From contig CACPPD010000005.1 in NCBI GenBank assembly GCA_902635865.1, forward strand, positions 1-46,650: a stretch of 46,650 bases of DNA, read 5' to 3'. The stretch is from an uncultured Pelagibacteraceae bacterium (GTDB lineage: Bacteria > Pseudomonadota > Alphaproteobacteria > Pelagibacterales > Pelagibacteraceae). This document shows positions 34,451 to 43,547 of the stretch, piece by piece. Under the pieces are notes generated by a model. The model did not search any database. It was not told the DNA's origin and saw only the letters and a program-made list of their open reading frames with translations. Positions within the stretch are counted from its first letter, which is position 1. Every line of letters begins with the position of its first letter. Both the position numbers and the translations under genes were made by a program.

Positions 34451-35192
34451 AAATCAAATTGTTTTGATAACTGGTTCTGGAAGGGGTATTGGCTTAGAAA
34501 TAGCAAAAGAATATCTTAATCATGGAGCAAAAGTAGTTGCATTAGATATTAATATAAAAAAGTTAATTAGTTTAAAAAAGAAATACAAAAATAAAATTTT
34601 AATCGAAAAGTTAGATTTATCTAATTTAAATTACTTTAAAAATTACTTAAAAAATATTCCTAAAAATTTTAAAAATATAAATATTTTAATTAATAATGCA
34701 GGTATGAAATCAGGAAAAAATTTAATTGACACTAATATAAATGATTTAAATAATTTAATTAATGTCAACTCAATTAAAGTACTTGAAATATCAAGAATAT
34801 TGATGAGCTTTAGTCTTAAAAAAAATAAAGGAAAAATTATTAATATTGGATCTTCACTTTCCTCGCATGGCGCTGTGTTTAGAGCTCAAGGAGGAGGTTC
34901 AGATTATTCAGTTACAAAATCAATGGTACATATTATAACGAAAATAATGGCTTATGAATGTGCTAAATTTAAAATTAATGTAAATGCAATAGCGCCAGGT
35001 ATAATACAAACACCTATGCATGCTAGATCCATAAGCGAAACAGAAAAAAAACATTTAAATAAAATACCTTTGAATAGAATTGGTCTTCCTAGAGATATAA
35101 CTGGAACTGCTTTATTTCTTGGATCAAATTATTCTTCTTATATTACTGGTCAAATTATCCATGTTAATGGTGGAATGTTAATGATTGGTTAG
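34428..35192 (+). CDS. Short-chain dehydrogenase/reductase
   Basis: The 254-residue protein has the NAD(P) motif TGSGRGIG (15-22), NNAG (89-92), Ser142/143 and the Tyr160-x3-Lys164 catalytic pair, with the IAPGIIQTPM and GQIIHVNGG C-terminal motifs of classical SDRs. It oxidises a hydroxyl or reduces a carbonyl. It overlaps the kinase gene by 23 bases and abuts the phosphatase gene, so it belongs to the sugar-type catabolic operon. Confidence 0.88.
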   Translation: MNFQNYFKNQIVLITGSGRGIGLEIAKEYLNHGAKVVALDINIKKLISLKKKYKNKILIEKLDLSNLNYFKNYLKNIPKNFKNINILINNAGMKSGKNLIDTNINDLNNLINVNSIKVLEISRILMSFSLKKNKGKIINIGSSLSSHGAVFRAQGGGSDYSVTKSMVHIITKIMAYECAKFKINVNAIAPGIIQTPMHARSISETEKKHLNKIPLNRIGLPRDITGTALFLGSNYSSYITGQIIHVNGGMLMIG

Positions 35193-35972
35193 ATGAGAAG
35201 TATTGATTGGAAAAAAATTAAAGGTTTCATATTTGATCTTGATGGTGTCGTTTACAGAGGAAATAAACCTATTATTACTGCTACAAAAAAAATAAATGAA
35301 CTTATAAAAAAAAATTATAAAGTTACTTTTTTAACAAATAATTCAACAAAATCTCAAAAAGAGTTTTGTAAAAAAATTATTAAATGTGGAATTAATATTA
35401 ATTCAAGGTTTATAATCACCACTAGTGTAGCAACAGCTAATTTTATTGCTAAAAAATATAAAAAAGGGAGCAATATTTACGTTGTGGGATCAAGAGCATT
35501 AAAAAATGAAATTAAAAGAAAAAAATTCAAAATATCAAAAAAAAATGTAAAGGCAGTTGTCGCAGGTTTAGATACGAATATTAATTATGAGAAAATTACT
35601 GTTGCGAGCAATATATTAAGAAAAGGCAAACTGTTAATTGCTACAAATCCAGATAAAATTTTGCCAAATGAAAAAGGCTTCCAACCTGGAGCAGGCAGTA
35701 TTATTCAATCAATTATAGAAGCCACCGGACCAAAATTAAAAAAAATATTTATTGGAAAACCAAACATATTTTTAATTAAAGAAGCTTTAAAGGTAATGAA
35801 ACTAAACAAAAAAAATGTTGTTTTAGTTGGAGATCAACTAGAGACAGATATTTTAGCAGCAAAAAATTTTAATATGAAATCAATACTTGTTGAAACAGGT
35901 GTTCCAAATAATTCTAAAAAAATTAAAGCATCATTAAAATTAAAGAGTCTAAAAAATTTATTTATAGAATAA
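35193..35972 (+). CDS. NagD-like HAD-family sugar phosphatase
   Basis: The 259-residue protein has the HAD nucleophile motif DLDGVVYRG with Asp15 and Asp17, the second motif TNNST near 49-53, and VGDQLETDILAA near 212-223, the order seen in NagD and 4-nitrophenylphosphatase-like enzymes (HAD class IIA). It removes phosphate from a small molecule. A phosphatase in the same operon as a kinase suggests either a repair role or a pathway in which phosphate is added and later removed. Confidence 0.85.
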   Translation: MRSIDWKKIKGFIFDLDGVVYRGNKPIITATKKINELIKKNYKVTFLTNNSTKSQKEFCKKIIKCGININSRFIITTSVATANFIAKKYKKGSNIYVVGSRALKNEIKRKKFKISKKNVKAVVAGLDTNINYEKITVASNILRKGKLLIATNPDKILPNEKGFQPGAGSIIQSIIEATGPKLKKIFIGKPNIFLIKEALKVMKLNKKNVVLVGDQLETDILAAKNFNMKSILVETGVPNNSKKIKASLKLKSLKNLFIE

Positions 35973-35973
35973 A

Positions 35974-37173
35974 ATGAAAAAAATACTATTTGTATCAACT
36001 CTAGATTCAAAATTAGAAGAAAGTAAATATATTATTAATAAGTTAAACTTAAATGCAAATAAGCTAATTATTTTTGACATAGGTATTAAAAAAACCACTT
36101 CAATAAAAAGCAACATAAATCGTAAAAAACTAATTGAGTCCTCTGGTTACAAAAAAAAACAAATTGAAAAATTAAGAGAACCATCAAAAATGTTAGATAT
36201 TTTTTCAATTGGTGCAAAAAAAATAATTAATAAGTTATATAAACAAAATAAATTTGACATTATTTGCTCTATTGGTGGTGGAAAAGGAACTGCACTCTTT
36301 TCAAGTATAATTGAAGATTTACCATTATCAGTTCCAAAATTTATTATTACAAGCGCAAGACCAGCCATGATTTCTAAAATTTGTGAAAGACAAAATATAA
36401 TTGTTTTTCCTACACCTATAGATTTTTTTGGATTAAACTATTTAAATAGAAAAACTTTAGATAATTATACAAGTTCAATTTTAAGTATAAAAAAATCAGA
36501 AAAATTAATTAAAAAAAAAAGAAAAATTATAGGCATAACCTCTTTTGGAGTTACTACAACTGCAGTGAATTTATGCATTAAACTATTAAAAATTAAAAAT
36601 TATGACTCAGTAGTTCTGCCTGCAAATGGTGTAGGAGGTAGATTTTTTGAAAAACTCATCAATGAAAAATACTTTGATGGAATTATAGACCTAACAACAT
36701 CTGAAATTGCTGATGAAGTTGTTGGTGGTACAGCTAGCGCTGGTAAGAGAAGGCTTACATCAGCAATCAAAATGCAAATACCACAGATTGTTTCTACTGG
36801 TGCAATTGATATGGTAAATTTTTCTTCATTAAATACAGTTCCAAAAAAATTTTTAAAAAGAAATCTCTATCAACATACCAAATTTACAACCTTGATGAGG
36901 ACAAATGCGAACGAAAATATTAAAATTGCAAAAATTATGGCCAAAAGACTAAAAAATAAAAATTCTAAATGTTCTGTAATTTACCCAAAAAAAGGATTTT
37001 CAGATTATGATAAAAAAAATAAATTTTTTTATGGTCCAAAAGAAAATGAAAGTTGGTTAAAAACCTTTAATAAATATAAATATAAAAATATAGAATTAAT
37101 AATAACTAATAACCATATTAATGATACTGAATTTGCGAATACAATTGTTGAATGGATTCAAAATAATGTTTAA
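35974..37173 (+). CDS. UPF0261 / Tm-1-like ATP-binding domain protein
   Basis: The 399-residue protein matches the UPF0261 family, the N-terminal half of the tomato Tm-1 protein. Characteristic stretches are FVSTLDSKLEES at the start, SIGGGKGTALFS near 99-110, GITSFGVTTTAVN near 187-199, LPANGVGGRFFEKL and TSEIADEVVGG. The biochemical role of bacterial members is not established to my knowledge. Here it follows the phosphatase gene after one base and is followed after eight bases by the TIM-barrel protein that forms the other half of Tm-1, so the two probably act together in the pathway fed by the upstream importer. Confidence 0.85.
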   Translation: MKKILFVSTLDSKLEESKYIINKLNLNANKLIIFDIGIKKTTSIKSNINRKKLIESSGYKKKQIEKLREPSKMLDIFSIGAKKIINKLYKQNKFDIICSIGGGKGTALFSSIIEDLPLSVPKFIITSARPAMISKICERQNIIVFPTPIDFFGLNYLNRKTLDNYTSSILSIKKSEKLIKKKRKIIGITSFGVTTTAVNLCIKLLKIKNYDSVVLPANGVGGRFFEKLINEKYFDGIIDLTTSEIADEVVGGTASAGKRRLTSAIKMQIPQIVSTGAIDMVNFSSLNTVPKKFLKRNLYQHTKFTTLMRTNANENIKIAKIMAKRLKNKNSKCSVIYPKKGFSDYDKKNKFFYGPKENESWLKTFNKYKYKNIELIITNNHINDTEFANTIVEWIQNNV

Positions 37174-37181
37174 AAAGAGTA

Positions 37182-38000
37182 ATGACTAAATTTACTAGAA
37201 AACATATTTTAAAGTCACTAAATAACCAAATTAAAAAAAAAAGAGCAATATTGGCTGCTGGCTCAAGTTGTGGATTAGTAGCAAAATGTGCAAGTGAAGC
37301 GGGAGCTGATTTAATTGTAGTATATAGCACTGGCAAATCAAGATTGATGGGATTGCCGACCAGTAGGATTGGAGACTCAAATAAAGAAACTATAAAATTA
37401 TGTTTTGAAATTCAAAATGTTACTAAAAAGACTCCCATTATTGGTGGCATAGAGGCTTGGGATCCAACTAATTTAGATACTGGAAAGTTATTAGATAATT
37501 TTATGAAAGCTGGATATTCAGGAATTATTAATTATCCAACAATTTCTACAATGGGAGACAAGTGGAGAAACAGAAGGGAAAAAGTTGGATTAGGTTTCAA
37601 TAAAGAAATTGAACTGATCAAAATAGCAAATAAAAAAAATATATTCTCTATGGCCTACGTAGCTGAAGAAAAAGATGCGATAGAAATGGCTAAAGCTGGT
37701 GCAGATTGTATAGTTCCCCATGTAGGAGCAACTAAAGGAGGGATGTCGGGTTTTTCAGGTGCATCAAAACTTAGTGAAAGTATAAAAAAAATTAATTCAA
37801 TAATTAAATCTTGTAAAAAATATAAAAAGAGTATTTTTTTGGCTCACGGTGGTGAAATAGCAGAACCAAATGATACAGAAAAAATTTATTCTAATACACT
37901 TTGTAAAGGTTTTGTTGGAGCATCGAGTATTGAAAGAATTCCAATTGAAAATGCGATTACAAATATAGTAAAAGATTTTAAAAGTAAAAAACTTAAATAG
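37182..38000 (+). CDS. TIM-barrel 'phosphoenolpyruvate hydrolase family' protein
   Basis: The 272-residue protein matches the TIM-barrel family that forms the C-terminal half of Tm-1-like fusions and is labelled PEP hydrolase in databases. Visible signs are AAGSSCGLVAKCASEAGADLIVVYSTGKSR, PTISTMGDKWRNRREKVGLG, and AGADCIVPHVGATKGG. The barrel and the aldolase-like arrangement suggest a carbon-carbon lyase or hydrolase on a small acid or phosphate, but the reaction is not known. It is the last gene of the operon starting at 30354. Confidence 0.83.
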   Translation: MTKFTRKHILKSLNNQIKKKRAILAAGSSCGLVAKCASEAGADLIVVYSTGKSRLMGLPTSRIGDSNKETIKLCFEIQNVTKKTPIIGGIEAWDPTNLDTGKLLDNFMKAGYSGIINYPTISTMGDKWRNRREKVGLGFNKEIELIKIANKKNIFSMAYVAEEKDAIEMAKAGADCIVPHVGATKGGMSGFSGASKLSESIKKINSIIKSCKKYKKSIFLAHGGEIAEPNDTEKIYSNTLCKGFVGASSIERIPIENAITNIVKDFKSKKLK

Positions 38001-38036
38001 TTTCAAATCAAACAATGATGATAATTTAAATAAAAA

Positions 38037-39107
38037 TTAAAATATTTTTATACCAATTTGATTTAAAATGTGAGGTATATCAATTGGAACCCAATTTTCA
38101 CGAATTTTTCCTTCATCATGATGATAAAAATCCATAACTCTCATAGTTACTTTTTGATTTTCAGATTTATAACCTAGCCAATCTTCAGTTCCATAAGTAG
38201 CATGAATACTGTTCCATCCAGCACTTAAAGAAAATTTTCCATCTCCTAATTCACAATAATGGCCAAGTTCCCAATAATTTCTTTCTTTAAAAGTTTTTCT
38301 AAACGGTAATTGATGATTATCTACAAATCCCTCTAAAGTTCTTGCAGTACCAATGCCACTTGGTCCATACCAAACCATTTTATCATGCCAATAATCACTT
38401 TGTGGATGATTGATTAATCTTTCTTTAAGATCCTTGTCAGAAGAAACTTCTAATTCAGGTTTTATATTTAAGCTTCTCTGCATAGTAAGTGATTGTTCCA
38501 AATTATTTTTCGAAATTTGCATGTCCTTTTCAAAAAAATTTACACCATCAGTATTAATTGGGTTCAGCCAATTACCTTCGGAGCCTCTTGAATTATTTAA
38601 TGGATTTTTACCTATTTGAATTAATAGATCTATTAAATCAATTAAAATATAACTTTCAATAATCTTGTTATCCTTTAGTTCGTGAATTTCACAACATTTT
38701 AGATTTATCATTTTGTTGTTTGGTTTGATGCCCAACCATGTTTTTTTAAACACTCCTGATAAAGTAGAAATGGTTCCGACTTGAATTTTGTCTCTAAAAG
38801 CCCCACTAATTACTAACTGTTCTCTTCTTTCAAGATCAGGAAATGAGTTAAACAATGGTTTCCAGAATTTTTCCTTAAAATCATCAATTCCAATAAATTC
38901 ATTTAATGGATAGAAACAATTAATACTAACATCTTTTGAGAACATATTTTGAAGGTTTTGATCAAGCCTAGAGATACCCTCTTTTACAATCGTTCCTAAA
39001 TATTTTCTAACAACCTGTTTATAATTATAGTTTTCTTCAGGAGTTATAACTATTTTTTCTATGTTCTCCTGACCCTTAAGACCTGTATCAAATTGTTCTA
39101 TTTGCAT
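38037..39107 (-). CDS. Protein with two SnoaL/NTF2-like domains
   Basis: I take ATG 39107 as start (MQIEQFDTGLKG, 356 residues), because a longer frame to 39209 would run into the coding region of the divergent cupin gene. The chain holds two SnoaL-like units: about 40-175 (with MFSKDVSINCFYPLNEFIG...DDFKEKFWKPLFNSFPDL) and about 225-350 (with YWHDKMVWYGPSGIG...LPFRKTFKERNY). SnoaL-like folds act as cyclases, hydrolases or binding proteins for small hydrophobic molecules. A second tandem-SnoaL protein lies 1 kb away on the other strand. Reaction unknown. Confidence 0.75.
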   Translation of the reverse strand: MQIEQFDTGLKGQENIEKIVITPEENYNYKQVVRKYLGTIVKEGISRLDQNLQNMFSKDVSINCFYPLNEFIGIDDFKEKFWKPLFNSFPDLERREQLVISGAFRDKIQVGTISTLSGVFKKTWLGIKPNNKMINLKCCEIHELKDNKIIESYILIDLIDLLIQIGKNPLNNSRGSEGNWLNPINTDGVNFFEKDMQISKNNLEQSLTMQRSLNIKPELEVSSDKDLKERLINHPQSDYWHDKMVWYGPSGIGTARTLEGFVDNHQLPFRKTFKERNYWELGHYCELGDGKFSLSAGWNSIHATYGTEDWLGYKSENQKVTMRVMDFYHHDEGKIRENWVPIDIPHILNQIGIKIF

Positions 39108-39157
39108 AAATTTTTTGTTAGATAAATTTAGTATCACAAAATATAGTTTAAAAAAAT

Positions 39158-40102
39158 ATGAATAATCGATTAGCCAAATTTGAAGATCTTGTAGCAAGCA
39201 CTTTGCCATTTGTTGAGGGGAAACTTGAGGGACACAAAGAAAGAAAAAATTATTCTATTGTAGGTCCTGGAGTTGCGGAAGATAGTAAACAATTTGTTAA
39301 AATAGCAATGCCTCATAGCTTTAATTTAGGTGCAGTCTCAGCATTGCCAAAAAATGGCTCAGGTCTACACAGTCATACAACTGCTGAAGTTTTTATTATC
39401 TATTCTGGTAAATGGAGGTTCTATTGGGGCGCTGAAGGTAAAGATGAAACAATTCTGAGTGCAGGAGATATAATTTCTATGCCGACTAATATGTTTAGAG
39501 GATTTGAGAATGCAGGAAATAAAGAAGGATTAATTTTTGTTGTATTAGGTGGAGATGATCCTGGAATAATAACTTGGGTTCCAAGTGTATTAGAAAAGGC
39601 TAAACAGACAGGAATGGCTCTTTTAAATGATAATTCTTTAATTGATTTATCTAAAAATGATATTCCTAAAGATAAATCTCTCCTAGAACCAATATCTAAT
39701 GAAGAAATAAAAAAATTTGATAATTATAAATTAAATGAAATTGAAAAATTTATTTGTAAATTTTCTGACAGAATTAGTTATGAAAATAAAATAAGTGAGA
39801 ATTTTAATTTAATTCAAGTATTAGGTAATGCTTTTCAAGATAAAAAATTTAATCCTGTTATAAATCAGAATACAGGTTTTAACTTATCAGTTTTAAAAGC
39901 AAAAAAAGGAAAATTAGAAAATTTGAAATTTTCAAAGCCCTCAATAATGTTTTCACAAAAAGGAAGTTGGCAAATAAAAATTGAAGATTTTTTAATGAAA
40001 CTCAATCCTAGAGATACAATTTCTATTCCAATTAATTCAAAAGTAAATATTGAAATTAATGAGAATGAAGAAAGTTTATTGAACTGTGTAACTCAAATCT
40101 AA
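39158..40102 (+). CDS. Bicupin-like protein
   Basis: The 314-residue protein has a well formed N-terminal cupin: GLHSHTTAEVFII with His71, His73 and Glu77 as metal ligands, then GDIISMPTNMFRGFEN, where the usual last histidine is replaced. Its C-terminal half (about 215-310) has the strand pattern of a second cupin (LSVLKAKKG...NPRDTISIPINSKVNIEI) without metal ligands. Such proteins can be dioxygenases, isomerases or sensors. It starts the plus-strand operon cupin - SnoaL protein - MetE-like protein and shares one base (TAATG) with the next gene. Confidence 0.78.
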   Translation: MNNRLAKFEDLVASTLPFVEGKLEGHKERKNYSIVGPGVAEDSKQFVKIAMPHSFNLGAVSALPKNGSGLHSHTTAEVFIIYSGKWRFYWGAEGKDETILSAGDIISMPTNMFRGFENAGNKEGLIFVVLGGDDPGIITWVPSVLEKAKQTGMALLNDNSLIDLSKNDIPKDKSLLEPISNEEIKKFDNYKLNEIEKFICKFSDRISYENKISENFNLIQVLGNAFQDKKFNPVINQNTGFNLSVLKAKKGKLENLKFSKPSIMFSQKGSWQIKIEDFLMKLNPRDTISIPINSKVNIEINENEESLLNCVTQI

Positions 40103-41064
40103 TGAAAGGATTTGACAAAAAATATAAAAGTCTTCCAGATTTTATACTCAAAATAACAAAACAAATTTGGGAAGGTAAAGACGTTAATTCTATAGCAGAT
40201 TTTTATACCAATGATATTCCTGTAAGATCTCCTTTTGGAGTTACTTATGGAAATAAACCAGTTATTGATGCAACATTTAAAACATTAAAGGAATTCCCAA
40301 ACAGACAATTATTGGGAGAAGAAGTTATTTGGAATGGAAACGATGACCACGGTTATCATTCCTCTCATAGAATTTTAAGTAAAGGTACTCATCTTGGAGA
40401 AGGTTATTACGGTAAACCAACAGGAAAAAATATTTATTATAGAGTTATTGCAGATTGTGCATGTAAAGATAATCAGGTTTATGATGAGTGGATTGTAAGA
40501 GATCAAGGTGCCATGGTTAGACAGATAGGTTTCACTCCTAAAGAATTTGCTCAAAAAATTATTGAAATTGAAGGCGGATTAGACAAAGCACAAAAATTAT
40601 TTAATTCTAAATCTGATATGAGTTCAGAGTATAAACCAACCCCTGCCCCAAAAAACTCTGTTGGTATTAAATATTCAAATATACTTAATAAAGTTTTTAA
40701 AGATGATTATGATTTTTCTGATTATGCAAGAGCAGTAAGTATTTACTGGCCAGGTAATAGAATTGGGCATGGTAGAGAAGATATTGTGAAATTTTGGAAA
40801 TTGTTGAAGGAAGCTTTTGGTAATATAAAATTTTCTGTAGAACATATTGGATACTTAGAGGAACCCAATAAAAATTATAAGGCATCAATCAGATGGTTTT
40901 TAGAAGGTGTTCATTCAAATGATACCTCCGAATTTGGTGAAGCAACAAATAAAAATATTTTTGTAATGGGTATTAATCATGCAGAAATAGTTGACGGAAA
41001 TGTTATAAGGGAGTGGGTTTTATTTGATGAAGTGGCAATTTGGAAACAAATCTTGATGAAATAA
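40102..41064 (+). CDS. Second protein with two SnoaL/NTF2-like domains
   Basis: The 320-residue chain shows two SnoaL-like units: about 12-150 (IADFYTNDIPVRSPFGVTYGNKPVIDATFKTLKEFPN) and about 190-318 (SIYWPGNRIGHGREDIVKFWKLLKEAFGN...VEHIGYLEEP). Each ends with the family's typical DEW or EWVLFDE strand. It resembles the divergent protein at 38037-39107 in architecture, so both probably handle related substrates. It lies between the cupin and the MetE-like gene with tight junctions, so all three are one unit. Confidence 0.77.
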   Translation: MKGFDKKYKSLPDFILKITKQIWEGKDVNSIADFYTNDIPVRSPFGVTYGNKPVIDATFKTLKEFPNRQLLGEEVIWNGNDDHGYHSSHRILSKGTHLGEGYYGKPTGKNIYYRVIADCACKDNQVYDEWIVRDQGAMVRQIGFTPKEFAQKIIEIEGGLDKAQKLFNSKSDMSSEYKPTPAPKNSVGIKYSNILNKVFKDDYDFSDYARAVSIYWPGNRIGHGREDIVKFWKLLKEAFGNIKFSVEHIGYLEEPNKNYKASIRWFLEGVHSNDTSEFGEATNKNIFVMGINHAEIVDGNVIREWVLFDEVAIWKQILMK

Positions 41065-41067
41065 TCT

Positions 41068-42195
41068 ATGGTCAAAATTAAAACAACACATGTAGGAAGT
41101 CTACCAAGATCAAATGAGTTATCAGATCTCTTATTTAAGAAAGATCAAAAACAAAAAATAAATTTAGATGTATTTGATCAAATAGTTAATAGAGATGTAA
41201 AGGAAGTTGTAAAAAAACAAATCGATGTAGGTATAGATTTTATCAGCGATGGTGAAATGTCTAAAATAAGTTATGCTACTTATGTTAAGGATAGAATTGA
41301 TGGTTTTTCTGGTGAAAGTGAGAGAAAAGCACCAAAAGATTTAGACGATTTTCCATCTTTTAAAGAAAGAATAGCTAGAACAGGTGGAACACCCACCTAT
41401 ACAAGACCCTGTTGTACAAATGAACTTAAAATAAAAGATAAGACTTCTCTCTCAAAAGATATAAAAAATTTTAAAGAAGCATTAAATAAAAATAATCACA
41501 AAAATGGATTTATGAATGCCGCTTCACCAGGTGTTATATCTGCATTTTTACCAAATAAATTTTATAAAGATGATGATGAGTATTTAGAAAATTTGTCAAA
41601 TGTAATGAAAGAAGAATATGAGGAAATTACTTCTAATGGAATAAAATTACAGTTGGATTGTCCTGATTTAGCATTAGCTAGACATATGACTTTTAAAGAT
41701 CTTTCTGAAAAAGAATTTTTATTAAGAGCAGAGAAACAAATTGAATGTCTTAATAACGCAATTAGTAATATCGAAAGTTCAAATATAAGACTACATATTT
41801 GTTGGGGTAATTATGAAGGACCACATTTACATGATATTGCTCTAGAAAAAATAATGCCAATAGCGTTAAAAGCAAATGTGCAAACCTATCTTATCGAGTC
41901 ATCTAATCCAAGACACTCTCATGAATGGCAAATTTTTGAAAATTTAAAAATTCCAAAAGATAAAATTATTGCTCCAGGCGTAATAGACTCTACAACTAAT
42001 TTTGTTGAGCATCCAGAAGTTGTGAAACATAGAATTTTAACATATTCAAAAGTGATTGATATTGAACAACTTTTAGCTGGAACTGATTGTGGATTTAGTA
42101 CTTTCGCCGGTTTTGGAAATGTAGACGAAAATATAGTTTATAAAAAACTCGAAGCGCTTGTAAGAGGCTCAGAGCTTGCGTCAAAAGTGATTTAA
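41068..42195 (+). CDS. Core-MetE-like zinc-dependent methyltransferase
   Basis: The 375-residue protein matches only the C-terminal catalytic half of cobalamin-independent methionine synthase. The zinc set is present: His243 and Cys245 in LHICWGNY, Glu277 in LIESSNP and Cys341 in GTDCGFSTF, and the N-terminal THVGSLPRS and FISDGEM stretches are typical. It lacks the N-terminal half that binds polyglutamyl-folate in MetE, so the methyl donor is probably another compound. Core-MetE proteins transfer methyl groups to homocysteine or related thiols. Beside SnoaL and cupin proteins it may be the step that takes a methyl group from an imported compound. Inference only. Confidence 0.85.
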   Translation: MVKIKTTHVGSLPRSNELSDLLFKKDQKQKINLDVFDQIVNRDVKEVVKKQIDVGIDFISDGEMSKISYATYVKDRIDGFSGESERKAPKDLDDFPSFKERIARTGGTPTYTRPCCTNELKIKDKTSLSKDIKNFKEALNKNNHKNGFMNAASPGVISAFLPNKFYKDDDEYLENLSNVMKEEYEEITSNGIKLQLDCPDLALARHMTFKDLSEKEFLLRAEKQIECLNNAISNIESSNIRLHICWGNYEGPHLHDIALEKIMPIALKANVQTYLIESSNPRHSHEWQIFENLKIPKDKIIAPGVIDSTTNFVEHPEVVKHRILTYSKVIDIEQLLAGTDCGFSTFAGFGNVDENIVYKKLEALVRGSELASKVI

Positions 42196-42278
42196 TTATC
42201 TCTTTTATTCTTTTTGAGGAATAGATATAGTTTTTGTACTTAAATTATAATTTAACTAACAAATATAGAGAGAAAAAT

Positions 42279-43499
42279 ATGAGAAAAATACTAGTTACTT
42301 TATTGTTTCTACTATTTGGAACTTCTGCTTTTGCAGATTGTAACATTAAAAGTGGTTCAATAAATATTTTGGCTAATGATTTTCCTGCATTAAGAACTTT
42401 CGTTGAAACTTCTAAACAATGTAAAGGAAGTGCTGATTTTAAAGTGACTCACTCATCTGAGCATAACAAAATCGCCGTGCCAGCATTAACCGCAAATCCT
42501 TCTGAATTTTCTGCTAGGATCGCTGCTAATAGTTCAATTGTTCCTTTAATGAACCAAGATTTAATTAGACCATTAGACGATCTTGTTAAGAAATATGGGA
42601 AAGGAATTCAGGACTCGCAATTAATTACAATTGATGGAAAAGTAATGGCTGTAGCTTTTATGGCTAATACTCAACACTTATACTACAGAGAAGATGTTTT
42701 AAAAGATCTGGGTATAGCTGTTCCAAAAACATACGAGGAAGTAGTTGCTGCATCTGAAAAAATTAGAGCTTCAGGTAAAATGCAATATCCTTATGCTGCT
42801 GCATATAAAGCAGGTTGGAATTTAGCAGAAGAGTTTGTGAACATGTTTATTGGTCATGGTGGTGAATTTTTTAAAGCAGGCGGTGCACAACCTAACATTA
42901 ATAACGCAAAAGGTGTTGCTACTTTAAACATGCTTAAAAAATTATCTGAACTAAGTAATCCTGATTACTTAACTCACGATAGTGAAGCTATTAAAGTTGA
43001 ATGGGAGTCGGGTAATGTTGCATTAATGACATTATGGGCTTCAAGATCAGGTACTCTTTTAGATGATGAAGGAGATCCAAACATTACTAAAGCAACAAAA
43101 CTAACTGGACCAGCTACAGTGGGTGGTGGAAATATACCAGCAGCTACATTATGGTGGGATGGTTTCACGCTAGCTAAAAACAGATCAGATGCAGACGCAG
43201 AAGCAACATTTAGAGCTTTAGCGCATGCAGCATCAAATAAGAAAATGGTAGCTGACGCTGCTGACCAAGCTGTTTAGTTAGTTGAAGGATTTGTTCCAGG
43301 ACCAAAATCTATTGGTGTAATTGAAGCTGTAAAAATGGGGGCAAAACCATATCCAATGTTACCGCAAATGGGTTTAATGCATGGTGCATTAGGTAGTGAA
43401 ATTGTTGAATTTTTACAAGGAAAAGAGTCTGCAGAACAAGCATTGAAAGATGTTGAGGCTGCTTACATTAGTAAGGCTAAAGAACAAGGCTTTCTATAA
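42279..43499 (+). pseudogene. CUT1-family binding protein interrupted by an in-frame amber codon
   Basis: Translation starts at ATG 42279 with GAGAG upstream; a longer TTG frame from 42234 is not needed. A signal peptide (about 1-20, ending AFA-DCN) and SBP_bac_1 features follow (NDFPALRTFVETSKQCKG, AVAFMANTQHLYYREDVL). After 332 codons comes TAG (43275-43277), and the same frame then stays open for 73 codons (LVEGFVPGPKSIG...) to TAA at 43497-43499, completing a chain of about 405 residues as expected for the family. A single-base change from TGG, CAG or AAG would explain it. It could be a recent nonsense mutation, a sequencing error or read-through. TAG is a normal stop for other genes here, so read-through by a suppressor is unlikely. 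Confidence 0.75.
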
Positions 43500-43513
43500 A
43501 ATCTAAAACATTT

Positions 43514-43536
43514 AAGTGGGGATTTTTTCCCCACTT
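43514..43536 (+). terminator. Hairpin between binding protein and permease
   Basis: AAGTGGGG (43514-43521) pairs with CCCCACTT (43529-43536) around ATTTTTT. There is no T tract after it, so it is more likely a stabilising or attenuating hairpin than a complete terminator. It lies 14 bases after the end of the full-length binding-protein frame and 11 before the permease start, which also supports 43499, and not 43277, as the original gene end. Confidence 0.6.
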
Positions 43537-43547
43537 GCTAAAATTTA

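Noticed and set aside
39108..39209. Longer start for the SnoaL protein on the minus strand
   Set aside because: It would overlap the divergent cupin gene start (39158) and adds a hydrophobic stretch unlike the family; ATG 39107 fits better.
42234..42278. TTG-started extension of the third binding protein
   Set aside because: It would place 15 polar residues before the signal peptide; ATG 42279 with GAGAG upstream is the natural start.
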